Notes under the pieces: generated by a model
What the model saw: the letters and a program-made list of their open reading frames with translations, nothing else
Database searches by the model: none
Told to the model about the DNA's origin: nothing
Program-made: the position numbers and the translations under genes
Shown: one piece after another, positions 13,201-21,357 of the stretch
How positions within the stretch are numbered: position 1 is the first letter of the stretch
How the letters are laid out: the number at the start of each line of letters is the position of its first letter
NCBI RefSeq assembly: GCF_000203915.1
Contig: NC_008390.1
Coordinates: 682,001 to 746,000 of the forward strand
Source: Burkholderia ambifaria AMMD
Lineage (GTDB): Bacteria; Pseudomonadota; Gammaproteobacteria; Burkholderiales; Burkholderiaceae
Direction of reading: 5' to 3'
DNA: 64,000 nt

Positions 13201-14013
13201 TTACGCGCGGCCGAGCTCGTCACCCATTTCCTTCGCGCGTGCCTCGGCGGCCAGCGCGCCGCGCACGATCGCTTCCTTCACGCCCTGCGCGTCGAACGAC
13301 GCGAGCGCGGCGGCCGTCGTGCCGCCCTTCGACGTCACGCGCTCGCGCAGCACGCTCGCCGGTTCGCCCGATTGCGCGGCGAGCTGCGCGGCACCCGCGA
13401 ACGTCGCGACCGCGAGCGCGCGGCCCTGTTCGTCGTTCATGCCGAGGCGGCGCGCGGCTTCCTGCAGCGCTTCGATGAAATAGAACACATAGGCCGGGCC
13501 GCTGCCCGAGATCGCGGTGACGGCATCGAGCTGCGCTTCGTCGTCGAACCAGACGATCTCGCCGACCGCGCCGAGCACGTTCGACGCGAGCTCGCGACCG
13601 GCCGCGTCGACGCCCGGCAGCGCGGCGAGGCCCGTCACGCCCATGCCGACCAGCGCGGGCGTGTTCGGCATCGTGCGCACGACGCGCGCGTAGTCGCCGA
13701 GCCAGCGGGCGAGGTCGGTGCCGCGGATGCCGGCCGCGATGCTGATCACGAGCTGCGACGTCAGATGTGGGGCGAGCGCCTGCGCGACGTCCTTCAGTAC
13801 CTGCGGTTTCACCGCCAGCACGATCGCGTCGTAGCCGGCGAGCGTCGCGTCGATGGCCGCGCCGGTGCGGATGCCGAATTGCTGCGCGGCGCGCGCGCGG
13901 ACGTCCTCGTTGACGTCGATGGCATACAGGCCGTCAGCGGCGACGCCGCGCTTGATCAGGCCGCCGATCAGGGCCGCGGCCATGTTGCCGCCGCCGATGA
14001 ATGCGATTTTCAT
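13201..14013 (-). CDS. proC: Pyrroline-5-carboxylate reductase
   Basis: NAD(P)H-dependent last step of proline synthesis. The 270-residue protein starts MKIAFIGGGNMAAALIGGLI, the Rossmann nucleotide-binding motif, and carries the C-terminal dimerisation/active-site stretch DAVTAISGSGPAYVFYFIEA and RVTSKGGTTAAAL. The start is set by that conserved N-terminus although the frame is open further upstream. It follows yggS on the same strand with a 50-bp gap, a pairing very common in bacteria. Confidence 0.96.
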   Translation of the reverse strand: MKIAFIGGGNMAAALIGGLIKRGVAADGLYAIDVNEDVRARAAQQFGIRTGAAIDATLAGYDAIVLAVKPQVLKDVAQALAPHLTSQLVISIAAGIRGTDLARWLGDYARVVRTMPNTPALVGMGVTGLAALPGVDAAGRELASNVLGAVGEIVWFDDEAQLDAVTAISGSGPAYVFYFIEALQEAARRLGMNDEQGRALAVATFAGAAQLAAQSGEPASVLRERVTSKGGTTAAALASFDAQGVKEAIVRGALAAEARAKEMGDELGRA

Positions 14014-14063
14014 GATGTCGATTGAGCAGGAGAGTGAACGGAAAGGCGGAACAGGGGAGGCGC

Positions 14064-14762
14064 TCAGTGCGAATAGTCGCGTGCGCCGAACAGCGCGGTG
14101 CCGACGCGCACGATCGTCGCGCCTTCGAGCACCGCGGCCTCGAGATCGGCGGACATGCCCATCGACAACGTGTCGAGCGGCAGGCCGTCGGCGCGCAGCG
14201 TATCGAACAGCGCGCGCAGCGCACGATGCGGCGCGCGCTGCGCGTCGGTATCGCCGGCCGGTTCGGGAATCGCCATCAGGCCGCGCAGGCGCAGCGTCGG
14301 CAGCGCGGCGACCGCGCGCGCGACCTCGGCCACGTCGGCCGGCGCGACGCCGCTCTTGGACGCCTCGCCGCTGATGTTCACCTGCACGCACACGTTGAGC
14401 GGCGGCAGGTGCGCGGGGCGCTGTTCGGCGAGGCGCTGCGCGATCTTCAGCCGGTCGACCGAATGGACCCAGTCGAACCGTTCGGCCACCGGGCGCGTCT
14501 TGTTCGATTGCAGCGGCCCGATGAAATGCCATTCGAGCCCGGTGCGCAGATCCGCGAGCGCGTCGATCTTGTCGATCGATTCCTGCACGTAGTTTTCGCC
14601 GAACGCGCGTTGTCCGGCCGCATGCGCGGCGCGCACGTCGTCGGCGGGAAACGTCTTCGACACGGCGAGCAGCGAGACGGTGGCGGGATCGCGGCCGGCC
14701 GCGCGGGCGGCGTCGGCGATGCGGCGGTGAACGGAGTCGAGACGGGCGGCGAAATCGGACAT
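14064..14762 (-). CDS. yggS: YggS-family pyridoxal phosphate homeostasis protein
   Basis: PLP-binding, alanine-racemase-fold protein of the YggS/PROSC family that buffers free PLP rather than catalysing a known reaction. The 232-residue sequence contains the PLP-lysine motif [10 protein letters not shown], the FGENYVQE stretch, [11 protein letters not shown], and [28 protein letters not shown] (shown in parts: [20 protein letters not shown]), all typical. The start [11 protein letters not shown] fits the family's N-terminus. Upstream partner of proC. Confidence 0.94.
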   Translation of the reverse strand: MSDFAARLDSVHRRIADAARAAGRDPATVSLLAVSKTFPADDVRAAHAAGQRAFGENYVQESIDKIDALADLRTGLEWHFIGPLQSNKTRPVAERFDWVHSVDRLKIAQRLAEQRPAHLPPLNVCVQVNISGEASKSGVAPADVAEVARAVAALPTLRLRGLMAIPEPAGDTDAQRAPHRALRALFDTLRADGLPLDTLSMGMSADLEAAVLEGATIVRVGTALFGARDYSH

Positions 14763-14896
14763 GACGGGCACGGAAGCAGGCACGAGAAGCGGATACCACG
14801 GCGGATACGGCGACGGATGCGGCACGGCACGCGCCGCATCGATGCGCCCATTATACGGACGCGATGCCATGCGCGACCGGCCGGGCCGGCGCCGCG

Positions 14897-16123
14897 CTAG
14901 CCGTACAGCAGATGCTCGACGAGTTGGATCCAGTGCGCGACCGGAATCTGCGTGCCGCTCTGCAGGTGCGCGATGCAGCCGACGTTGCCGGACACGATCA
15001 TCTGCGGCTCGAGTGCCTGCAGCTTCAGCAGCTTCTGCTTGCGCAGCCGGTACGACAGCGACGGCTGCGTCAGCGAATAGGTGCCGGCCGACCCGCAGCA
15101 CAGGTGGCTGTCGGCCGGCAGCCGCACCTCGATGCCGAGCGTCTCGAGCAGGCGCTCGACCTTGCCGCGCGACTGCTGGCCGTGCTGCAGCGTGCACGGC
15201 GGGTGGTACGCGACGGTATGGATCGCGCGGCGTCGCGCGAGCGTCGCGATCTCGGCCTCGAACGCGAGCAGCACGTCGGAGATGTCGCGCGTCAGCGCGA
15301 CGATGCGCTGCGCTCTTTCCGCATAGGCCGGATCGTCACGCAGCAGGTGCGCATATTCGAGCACCGTCGCGCCGCAGCCCGATGCGTTCATGACGATCGC
15401 TTCGGCACCTTGCTCGATATACGGCCACCACGCGTCGATGTTGCGGCGTGCGTCGGCGAGCGCTTCGTCGTGATAGTTCAGGTGCAGGCGGATCGCGCCG
15501 CAGCAGCCCGCGTCGGGCGCGACGATCGTCTCGACGCCGAGTGCGTCGAGTACGCGCGCGGTCGCGATGTTGATGTTCGGCAGCATCGACGGCTGCACGC
15601 AGCCGCCGAGCATCAGCATCTTGCGCGGATGCGTGCGCTGCGGCCATTCGAGCAGCCGCTGGCGCGGCGGTACCTTGTCGCGCAGCCGTTTCGGCAACAG
15701 CGGCCGCACGTGCTGGCCGAGCCGCATGACCGGCGAGAACAGCGCCGCGTTCGGCACGAGGCTCGCGAGCACGCGGCGCAGGATTCGCTGCTGCACCGGG
15801 CGCTGCACCTGCGCCTCGACGTGCTTGCGGCCGATCTCGACGAGCCGGCCGTACTGAACCCCCGACGGGCAGGTAGTCTCGCAGCTGCGGCACGTGAGGC
15901 AGCGATCGAGGTGCTGTTGCGTGCTGCGCGTGACGGGCGCGCCTTCGACCATCTGCTTGATCAGGTAGATGCGCCCGCGCGGGCCGTCGAGTTCGTCGCC
16001 GAGCAACTGGTAGGTCGGGCACGTCGCGGTGCAGAAGCCGCAATGCACGCACTTGCGCAGGATCGCGTCGGCCTCGTCGCCGTCGGGCGTGTTGCGGATG
16101 AAATCGGCGAGGTTGGTTTGCAT
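14897..16123 (-). CDS. glcF: Glycolate oxidase iron-sulphur subunit GlcF
   Basis: Electron-transfer subunit of the membrane-associated glycolate dehydrogenase GlcDEF. Two [4Fe-4S] ferredoxin motifs are visible, CVHCGFCTATCP (about 25-36) and CLTCRSCETTCP (about 75-86), followed by two CCG-type cysteine-rich domains (GCVQPSMLPNIN, PDAGCCGAIRLH, and LCCGSAGTY). The 408-residue length matches the family. The start codon directly abuts the TA target duplicate of an inserted element, leaving no evident Shine-Dalgarno: the bases before ATG are the element's terminal repeat. Expression may therefore be weakened. Confidence 0.95.
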   Translation of the reverse strand: MQTNLADFIRNTPDGDEADAILRKCVHCGFCTATCPTYQLLGDELDGPRGRIYLIKQMVEGAPVTRSTQQHLDRCLTCRSCETTCPSGVQYGRLVEIGRKHVEAQVQRPVQQRILRRVLASLVPNAALFSPVMRLGQHVRPLLPKRLRDKVPPRQRLLEWPQRTHPRKMLMLGGCVQPSMLPNINIATARVLDALGVETIVAPDAGCCGAIRLHLNYHDEALADARRNIDAWWPYIEQGAEAIVMNASGCGATVLEYAHLLRDDPAYAERAQRIVALTRDISDVLLAFEAEIATLARRRAIHTVAYHPPCTLQHGQQSRGKVERLLETLGIEVRLPADSHLCCGSAGTYSLTQPSLSYRLRKQKLLKLQALEPQMIVSGNVGCIAHLQSGTQIPVAHWIQLVEHLLYG

Positions 16124-16126
16124 TTA

Positions 16127-16358
16127 GGGTCCGTTTACCTATGGAACGCGCATGCGTTGCCGTTCTCGCGGCAACCCCTAATTAAAAAATTCATTCCACG
16201 GGAATGCCCGAAATCGCCCGTATGGCGGCGTCGGTCGCCACTTGTTTGGCTCGGCCAAACGGCGCTCCTCACTTCTTGCCATACGCCCCGAAGGAAGTCC
16301 CCTTGGGGGACGAGCGATTTCGGGCATTCGCATGTGCGTTCCATAGGTAAACAGACCC
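16127..16358. mobile_element. 232-bp MITE-like element with terminal inverted repeats and TA target duplication
   Basis: The ends are imperfect inverted repeats of about 30 bp. The left begins GGGTCCGTTTACCTATGGAA; the right, reverse-complemented, begins GGGTCTGTTTACCTATGGAA. They differ at two positions over the first 30. TA flanks both sides (16125-16126, 16359-16360). The interior is nested palindromes: ATGCCCGAAATCGC (16204-16217) with its complement at 16314-16327, CGTATGGC (16219) with GCCATACG (16278), and GTTTGGC/GCCAAAC (16244/16254). No transposase is encoded. A 69-codon open frame on the minus strand spans it but follows the palindrome and is probably not a gene. TA duplication suggests mobilisation by an IS630-like or TA-targeting IS5-group transposase (inference). 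Confidence 0.8.
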
Positions 16359-17446
16359 TAAAGCTCGGGGTAGAGCCGCCCGCGGTTGAAGATGCGTGCG
16401 GGATCGAACGCAGCCTTCAGCCCGCGGTGAATCTTCATCAGCGGCGCGGGCAGCGGCGTGAACACGCCCGCGCTGCGGTCGTACGAGTCACCCGCGCGGA
16501 ACAGCGTCGCATGGCCGCCGGCCTGCTTCGCGCTCATGCGCACCGTCTGCGCATCGGCGTCGGTGATCCACCAGCGCTGCGCGCCGCCCCATTCCATCAG
16601 CTGGGTGCCGGGCAGGTGCATCGGCTCGGTGATCGACGGCAGCGCGAGGCGCCATAGCGCATAGCCGGGCGGGATGCCGTTGAAGAACGGATCGGCATGC
16701 TCGCGCAGGCCGGCCCAGAAGCGCTCGGCCTCGACCGCGTCGACGACTTCGCCGCCGAGCAGCGTCTTCGCCGATTTCACGGCGGCCTCGGCGCCCGACA
16801 GCCGCAGCACCAGCGTGCCGTTGCGCCACGCGCTCGCGCTGACGGGCAGCGGATGGCCGCCCCATTCGTTGAGCTTGCGCACCGCGTCGGTCGCGGTCAT
16901 CTCGAACTTCAGCGTGACTTCGGCGACCGGCACCGGCAGCACCTTGATCGACAGCTCGAGCATCAGCCCCAGCGTGCCGAGCGAGCCGGCCATCAGCCGC
17001 GACACGTCGTAGCCGGCGACGTTCTTCACGACCTGCCCGCCGAAGCGCAGCAGCTCGCCGCGCCCGTTCATCAGCGTGACGCCGAGCACGAAATCGCGCG
17101 GCGCGCCGCAGGTCGCGCGGCGCGGGCCCGCGAGGCCGGCCGCGATACAGCCGCCGACGGTAGCCGTGCGGCCGAAGTGCGGCGGCTCGAACGGCAGCAT
17201 CTGACCGCACTCGGTGAGGGCGGTTTCAAGCTGCGCGAGCGGCGTGCCCGCGCGGACCGTGACGACGAGTTCGGCCGGGTCGTACGACACGATGCCCTGC
17301 AACGCGCGCGTGTCGAGTATTTCGCCGTCCAGCGCGTGGCCGTACCAGTCCTTGGTGCCGCCGCCGCGAATCCGCAGCGGCCGGCCGTCGGCACTGGCGG
17401 CGCGGATGCGCTCGGCCCATCCGGCGACGATGTCGTCCTCTTCCAT
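16358..17446 (-). CDS. glcE: Glycolate oxidase FAD-binding subunit GlcE
   Basis: Second FAD_binding_4 subunit of glycolate dehydrogenase, 362 residues. Recognisable stretches are PLRIRGGGTKDWYG, TVGGCIAAGLAGPRRA and FGGQVVKNVAGYDVSRLMAG. The C-terminus FDPARIFNRGRLYPEL is complete and matches the usual GlcE ending. The stop codon is TAG, whose G is the first base of the inserted element, so the insertion fell precisely at the stop without harming the protein. The gene follows glcD by 184 bp. Confidence 0.94.
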   Translation of the reverse strand: MEEDDIVAGWAERIRAASADGRPLRIRGGGTKDWYGHALDGEILDTRALQGIVSYDPAELVVTVRAGTPLAQLETALTECGQMLPFEPPHFGRTATVGGCIAAGLAGPRRATCGAPRDFVLGVTLMNGRGELLRFGGQVVKNVAGYDVSRLMAGSLGTLGLMLELSIKVLPVPVAEVTLKFEMTATDAVRKLNEWGGHPLPVSASAWRNGTLVLRLSGAEAAVKSAKTLLGGEVVDAVEAERFWAGLREHADPFFNGIPPGYALWRLALPSITEPMHLPGTQLMEWGGAQRWWITDADAQTVRMSAKQAGGHATLFRAGDSYDRSAGVFTPLPAPLMKIHRGLKAAFDPARIFNRGRLYPEL

Positions 17447-17630
17447 GTTCTATTGCCGTCTCGTCTTGTTGTCCGGTCGATTGTACCGGGGTGGCGCGAA
17501 TCCACATCGCGACTATCCCTAAGCCCCGTATCACGAACGCAGGCAGGCCAGCTGCGCGGATGGCCGGCGCGCGGGCAGGGCGGCACGTCGCGGCCCGCGC
17601 GTCGGCACGGGCTGCGCCGCCGCGCGGCGC

Positions 17631-19124
17631 TCAGAAGCGCGGCAGGTCGGGGTGCGGCAGCAGCCCCCCGCGCACGTGCTGGCGACCGTATTCCGCGCAG
17701 CGCGCGCGGGTCGGAATGCCCTTGTCGGGATTGAGCAGCCCGGCCGGATCGAACGCGCGCTTGACCGCGAAGAACGCGTCGCGCTCCTGCGGCGAGAACT
17801 GAACGCACATCGAATTGAGCTTTTCGATGCCGACGCCGTGCTCGCCCGTCACGCTGCCGCCGAATTCCACGCAGCATTCGAGGATTTCCGCGCCGAACTG
17901 CTCGGCGCGGTGCAGCTCGTCCGGATCGTTCGCGTTGTAGAGGATCAGCGGATGCATGTTGCCGTCGCCGGCATGGAACACGTTGATGCAACGCAATCCG
18001 TATTGCGTCTCGAGCTGCTCGATGCGCGCGAGCAGCGGGCCGATCGCGCGGCGCGGCACGGTGCCGTCCATGCAGTAATAATCGGGGGAAATGCGTCCGG
18101 CGGCCGGAAATGCGTTCTTGCGGCCCGACCAGTAGCGCAGCCGCTCGCTTTCGTTGCGCGACACCTGGATGCGCGTCGCGCCATGCTCGCGCAGCACGGC
18201 CGTCATGCGCACGACTTCCTCCGCGACTTCCTCCGGCGTGCCGTCCGATTCGCACAGCAGGATCGCCTTCGCGTCGAGGTCGTAGCCCGCGTGCGTGAAC
18301 GCCTCGACGGCCTGGGTGGCCGGCTTGTCCATCATCTCGAGCCCGGCCGGGATGATGCCCGATGCGATGATCGCGGCGACCGCCTCGCCGCCCTTCACGA
18401 CATCGTCGAAGCTCGCCATCACGAGCTGCGCGGTCTGCGGTTTCGGGATCAGCTTCAACGTGACCTCGGTGACGATCGCGAACATCCCTTCGCTGCCGAT
18501 CATCACCGCGAGCAGGTCGAGGCCCGGCGTGTCGAGGCCGAGCGAGCCGAATTCGACGATCTCGCCCTCGATCGTGACCGCGCGCACGCGCATCACGTTG
18601 TGCACGGTCAGCCCGTATTTCAGGCAGTGGACGCCGCCGGAATTTTCCGCGACGTTGCCGCCGATCGTGCACGCGATCTGCGACGAAGGATCGGGTGCGT
18701 AGTACAGCCCGTAAGGCGCGGCGGCTTCCGAAATCGCGAGGTTGCGCACGCCGGGCTGCACGGTGGCCGTGCGCGCGTACGGATCGACCTCGACGATGCG
18801 CGTGAAGCGCGCGAGCGACAGCACGACGCCGTTGCCGATCGGCAGCGCGCCGCCCGACAGGCTCGTGCCCGCGCCGCGCGGCACGATCGGCACTTCCATG
18901 CGGCGGCAGATCTGCACGATCCGCTGCACCTGCGATTCGGTTTCAGGCAGCGCGACCGCGAGGGGCAGCCGCCGGTACGCGGACAGGCCGTCGCATTCGT
19001 ACGGCGCGGTGTCTTCGTCGCGGAACAGCAGGCAGTGCGTGGGCAGCACGGCCATCAGCGCCTGCACGACTTCGCGCTGGCGCTGCGCGCGGGTCGCGCT
19101 CGACAGTTCGACGGAAGCGTTCAT
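17631..19124 (-). CDS. glcD: Glycolate oxidase catalytic subunit GlcD
   Basis: FAD-linked catalytic subunit that oxidises glycolate to glyoxylate. The 497-residue protein has the PCMH-type FAD domain (VPIVPRGAGTSLSGGALPIG, IGGNVAENSGGVHCLKYG) and the C-terminal substrate domain with CINVFHAGDGNMHPLILYN and GEHGVGIEKLN, the latter two supplying conserved His/Glu residues. It is first in the glcD-glcE-(element)-glcF order and lies 37 bp downstream of a paralogous oxidase on the same strand, so the four are probably one transcription unit. Confidence 0.94.
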   Translation of the reverse strand: MNASVELSSATRAQRQREVVQALMAVLPTHCLLFRDEDTAPYECDGLSAYRRLPLAVALPETESQVQRIVQICRRMEVPIVPRGAGTSLSGGALPIGNGVVLSLARFTRIVEVDPYARTATVQPGVRNLAISEAAAPYGLYYAPDPSSQIACTIGGNVAENSGGVHCLKYGLTVHNVMRVRAVTIEGEIVEFGSLGLDTPGLDLLAVMIGSEGMFAIVTEVTLKLIPKPQTAQLVMASFDDVVKGGEAVAAIIASGIIPAGLEMMDKPATQAVEAFTHAGYDLDAKAILLCESDGTPEEVAEEVVRMTAVLREHGATRIQVSRNESERLRYWSGRKNAFPAAGRISPDYYCMDGTVPRRAIGPLLARIEQLETQYGLRCINVFHAGDGNMHPLILYNANDPDELHRAEQFGAEILECCVEFGGSVTGEHGVGIEKLNSMCVQFSPQERDAFFAVKRAFDPAGLLNPDKGIPTRARCAEYGRQHVRGGLLPHPDLPRF

Positions 19125-19161
19125 TGGGTCTCCTGCGGCCGCGCGGCGGCGCGCCGCCGTG

Positions 19162-20571
19162 TCAGCACGTGAAGATCTTGCCGGGATTCATCAGGTTGCG
19201 CGGATCGAGCGCGAGCTTGATCGCGCGCATCGCGTCGATCGCGTTGTCGCCGTGCTCCTTCGGCAGGAAGCGCATCTTGTGCAGCCCGACGCCGTGTTCG
19301 CCGGTGCAGGTGCCGCCGAGGCGCAGCGCGCGTTCGACGATCCGGTCGTTGATGCGCTCGGCTTCGTCGATTTCCTCGGGCTTGTCGGGATCGATCAGGA
19401 TCGCGACGTGGAAATTGCCGTCGCCGACGTGTCCGACGATCGGGCAGGGCAGCGACGACGCACGCAGGTCGACTTCGGTTTCCTCGACGCACGCGGCGAG
19501 CTGCGAGATCGGCACGCATACGTCGGTCGTCACCGCGCGGCAGCCGGGTTTCAACTGCAGCATCGCGAAGTACGCGTTGTGGCGCGCGGACCAGAGGCGC
19601 GTGCGGTCCTCGGGGCGCGTAGCCCATTCGAAGCCCTGGCCGTTGTTCTGGCCCGCGAGCGCCTGCACGAGCTCGGCCTGTTCCTTCACGCCGGCTTCGG
19701 TGCCGTGGAATTCGAAGAACAGCGTCGGCGCCTCGGCGAGCGTCAGGTTCGAGTGGCGGTTGATCGAGCGCACCGCGAGCGCATCGACGAATTCGACGCG
19801 CGCGATCGGCACGCCGATCTGGATCGTCTCGATCACGGTGCGCACCGCGTCGCCCATCGACGGGAACGTGCAGATCGCGGCCGACACGGCTTCGGGCAGC
19901 GGATGCAGGCGCAGCGTGATCTCGGTGATCACGCCGAGCGTGCCTTCGGAGCCGACGAACAGGCGCGTGAGGTCGTAGCCCGCCGACGACTTGCGCGCGC
20001 GCGAGCCCGTCTTCACGACGCGGCCGTCGGCGAGCACGGCACTCAGGCCGAGCACGTTCTCGCGCATCGTCCCGTAGCGCACGGCGTTGGTGCCGGACGC
20101 GCGGGTCGCGGTCATCCCGCCGATGCTGGCGTCGGCGCCCGGATCGATCGGGAAGAACAGGCCGGTGTCGCGCAGCGCTTCGTTGAGCGCCTTGCGCGTG
20201 ATGCCCGGTTCGACCGTGACCGTCAGGTCTTCCGCGTTGATCGACAGCACGCGGTTCATTTCCGACAGGTCGAGCGATACGCCGCCGCGCACGGCAAGCA
20301 GGTGGCCTTCGAGCGACGAGCCGGCGCCGTACGGAATCAGCGGCACGCTGTAGAGCGCGCACAGCGACACGACTTCGCGGACTTCATCCGCGCGGCGGGC
20401 GAACACGACGACGTCGGGGAGTTGCGGATCGAACGGCGATTCGTCGCGGCCGTGATGGGCGCGGACGGCGTCGGCGGTCGACACGCGCTCGCCGAAGGCG
20501 GCGCGCAGCGCATCGAGCATCGCGGGCGGGAGGGGGCGGCGCGTGGCGGCCGGCGTGTCGGGGTGATTCAC
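19162..20571 (-). CDS. FAD-linked oxidase, D-lactate dehydrogenase (cytochrome)-like
   Basis: A 469-residue vanillyl-alcohol-oxidase-superfamily enzyme related to GlcD. FAD-domain motifs PLIPYGAGSSLEGHLLAVRG and SIGGMTATRASGTNAVRYGT are present, as are the C-terminal VGHVGDGNFHVAILID and CTGEHGVGLHKMRFLP. These features resemble eukaryotic LDHD and bacterial D-2-hydroxyacid dehydrogenases more than GlcD. Substrate is not determinable from sequence; D-lactate, glycolate or another D-2-hydroxyacid are options. Position upstream of glcD suggests co-regulation with glycolate oxidation. Confidence 0.85.
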   Translation of the reverse strand: MNHPDTPAATRRPLPPAMLDALRAAFGERVSTADAVRAHHGRDESPFDPQLPDVVVFARRADEVREVVSLCALYSVPLIPYGAGSSLEGHLLAVRGGVSLDLSEMNRVLSINAEDLTVTVEPGITRKALNEALRDTGLFFPIDPGADASIGGMTATRASGTNAVRYGTMRENVLGLSAVLADGRVVKTGSRARKSSAGYDLTRLFVGSEGTLGVITEITLRLHPLPEAVSAAICTFPSMGDAVRTVIETIQIGVPIARVEFVDALAVRSINRHSNLTLAEAPTLFFEFHGTEAGVKEQAELVQALAGQNNGQGFEWATRPEDRTRLWSARHNAYFAMLQLKPGCRAVTTDVCVPISQLAACVEETEVDLRASSLPCPIVGHVGDGNFHVAILIDPDKPEEIDEAERINDRIVERALRLGGTCTGEHGVGLHKMRFLPKEHGDNAIDAMRAIKLALDPRNLMNPGKIFTC

Positions 20572-20711
20572 TCGTGTCTCCTGACGGCTGCTTGTCGAAC
20601 TTTCGGTTCATTCTACGCTGCAACGTCCGCTGCGGCCCTCGCCGCGGGCTGCGATAATCGCGTACCAACCCCACCTGGCCGCGCTGCGGCCGCGCACGAG
20701 AGGACATTCGC

Positions 20712-21263
20712 ATGGGCCACCGCTTGAGCAAGATCGCCACGCGCACGGGTGACGACGGCACCACCGGCCTCGGCGACGGCCGCCGCATCGGCAAGGACGA
20801 CGTGCGCATCGCCGCGATCGGCGACGTCGACGAGCTGAACTCGGCGCTCGGTGTGTTGCTCGCCGAGCCGCTTCCGGACGACGTCCGCACCGCGCTCGTC
20901 ACGATCCAGCACGACCTGTTCGATCTGGGCGGCGAGCTGTGCATCCCCGGCCATGGGGTGCTCGACGACACGCATCTCGCGCGCCTCGACCGGTGGCTCG
21001 CCGACTACAACGCGACGCTGCCGCCGCTGAAGGAGTTCATCCTGCCGGCCGGCTCGCGCGCGGCGTCGCTGGCGCACGTGTGCCGCACTGTGTGCCGCCG
21101 TGCAGAGCGCTCGATCGTCGCGCTCGGGCGCACCGACACGCTCAATGATGCGCCGCGGCGTTACGTGAACCGGCTGTCGGATCTGCTGTTCGTGCTGGCG
21201 CGCGTGCTGAACCGCGCGGACGGCGGCTCGGATGTGCTGTGGGAGCGCGGGCGCGTGCGCTGA
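20712..21263 (+). CDS. PduO-type ATP:cob(I)alamin adenosyltransferase
   Basis: Converts cob(I)alamin to adenosylcobalamin. The 183-residue protein begins with the ATP-binding signature KIATRTGDDGTTGLGDGRRI (residues 7-26) and carries RTVCRRAERSIVALG and YVNRLSDLLFVLARVLNR, typical of the PduO/MMAB family rather than CobA. The gene stands alone and is divergent from the FAD oxidase. The sequence GATAAT about 60 nt upstream could be its -10 box. Confidence 0.93.
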   Translation: MGHRLSKIATRTGDDGTTGLGDGRRIGKDDVRIAAIGDVDELNSALGVLLAEPLPDDVRTALVTIQHDLFDLGGELCIPGHGVLDDTHLARLDRWLADYNATLPPLKEFILPAGSRAASLAHVCRTVCRRAERSIVALGRTDTLNDAPRRYVNRLSDLLFVLARVLNRADGGSDVLWERGRVR

Positions 21264-21318
21264 CGCGCGGCATCGATTTCCGCACTGCGACAATTTGTCC
21301 GAGGGGCGCTTTAATTTT

Positions 21319-21343
21319 AAAGATGTATCGTATGTGCATGTTT
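21319..21343. promoter_or_regulatory. Candidate NsrR operator upstream of hmp
   Basis: AAAGATGTATCG-T-ATGTGCATGTTT has the 12-1-12 dyad layout of NsrR sites (consensus close to AAGATGYATTT and its complement). Seven of 12 half-site positions are symmetric, including the AAA/TTT and ATG/CAT cores. It lies 14 nt before the hmp ATG. NsrR control of hmp by nitric oxide is well established in proteobacteria. Confidence 0.55.
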
Positions 21344-21357
21344 AACGGAGAACGCAC

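Noticed and set aside
16135..16344. A 69-codon open frame on the minus strand inside the glcE/glcF insertion
   Set aside because: It follows the element's palindromes almost end to end and has no ribosome-binding site; explained as a by-product of a non-coding repeat.
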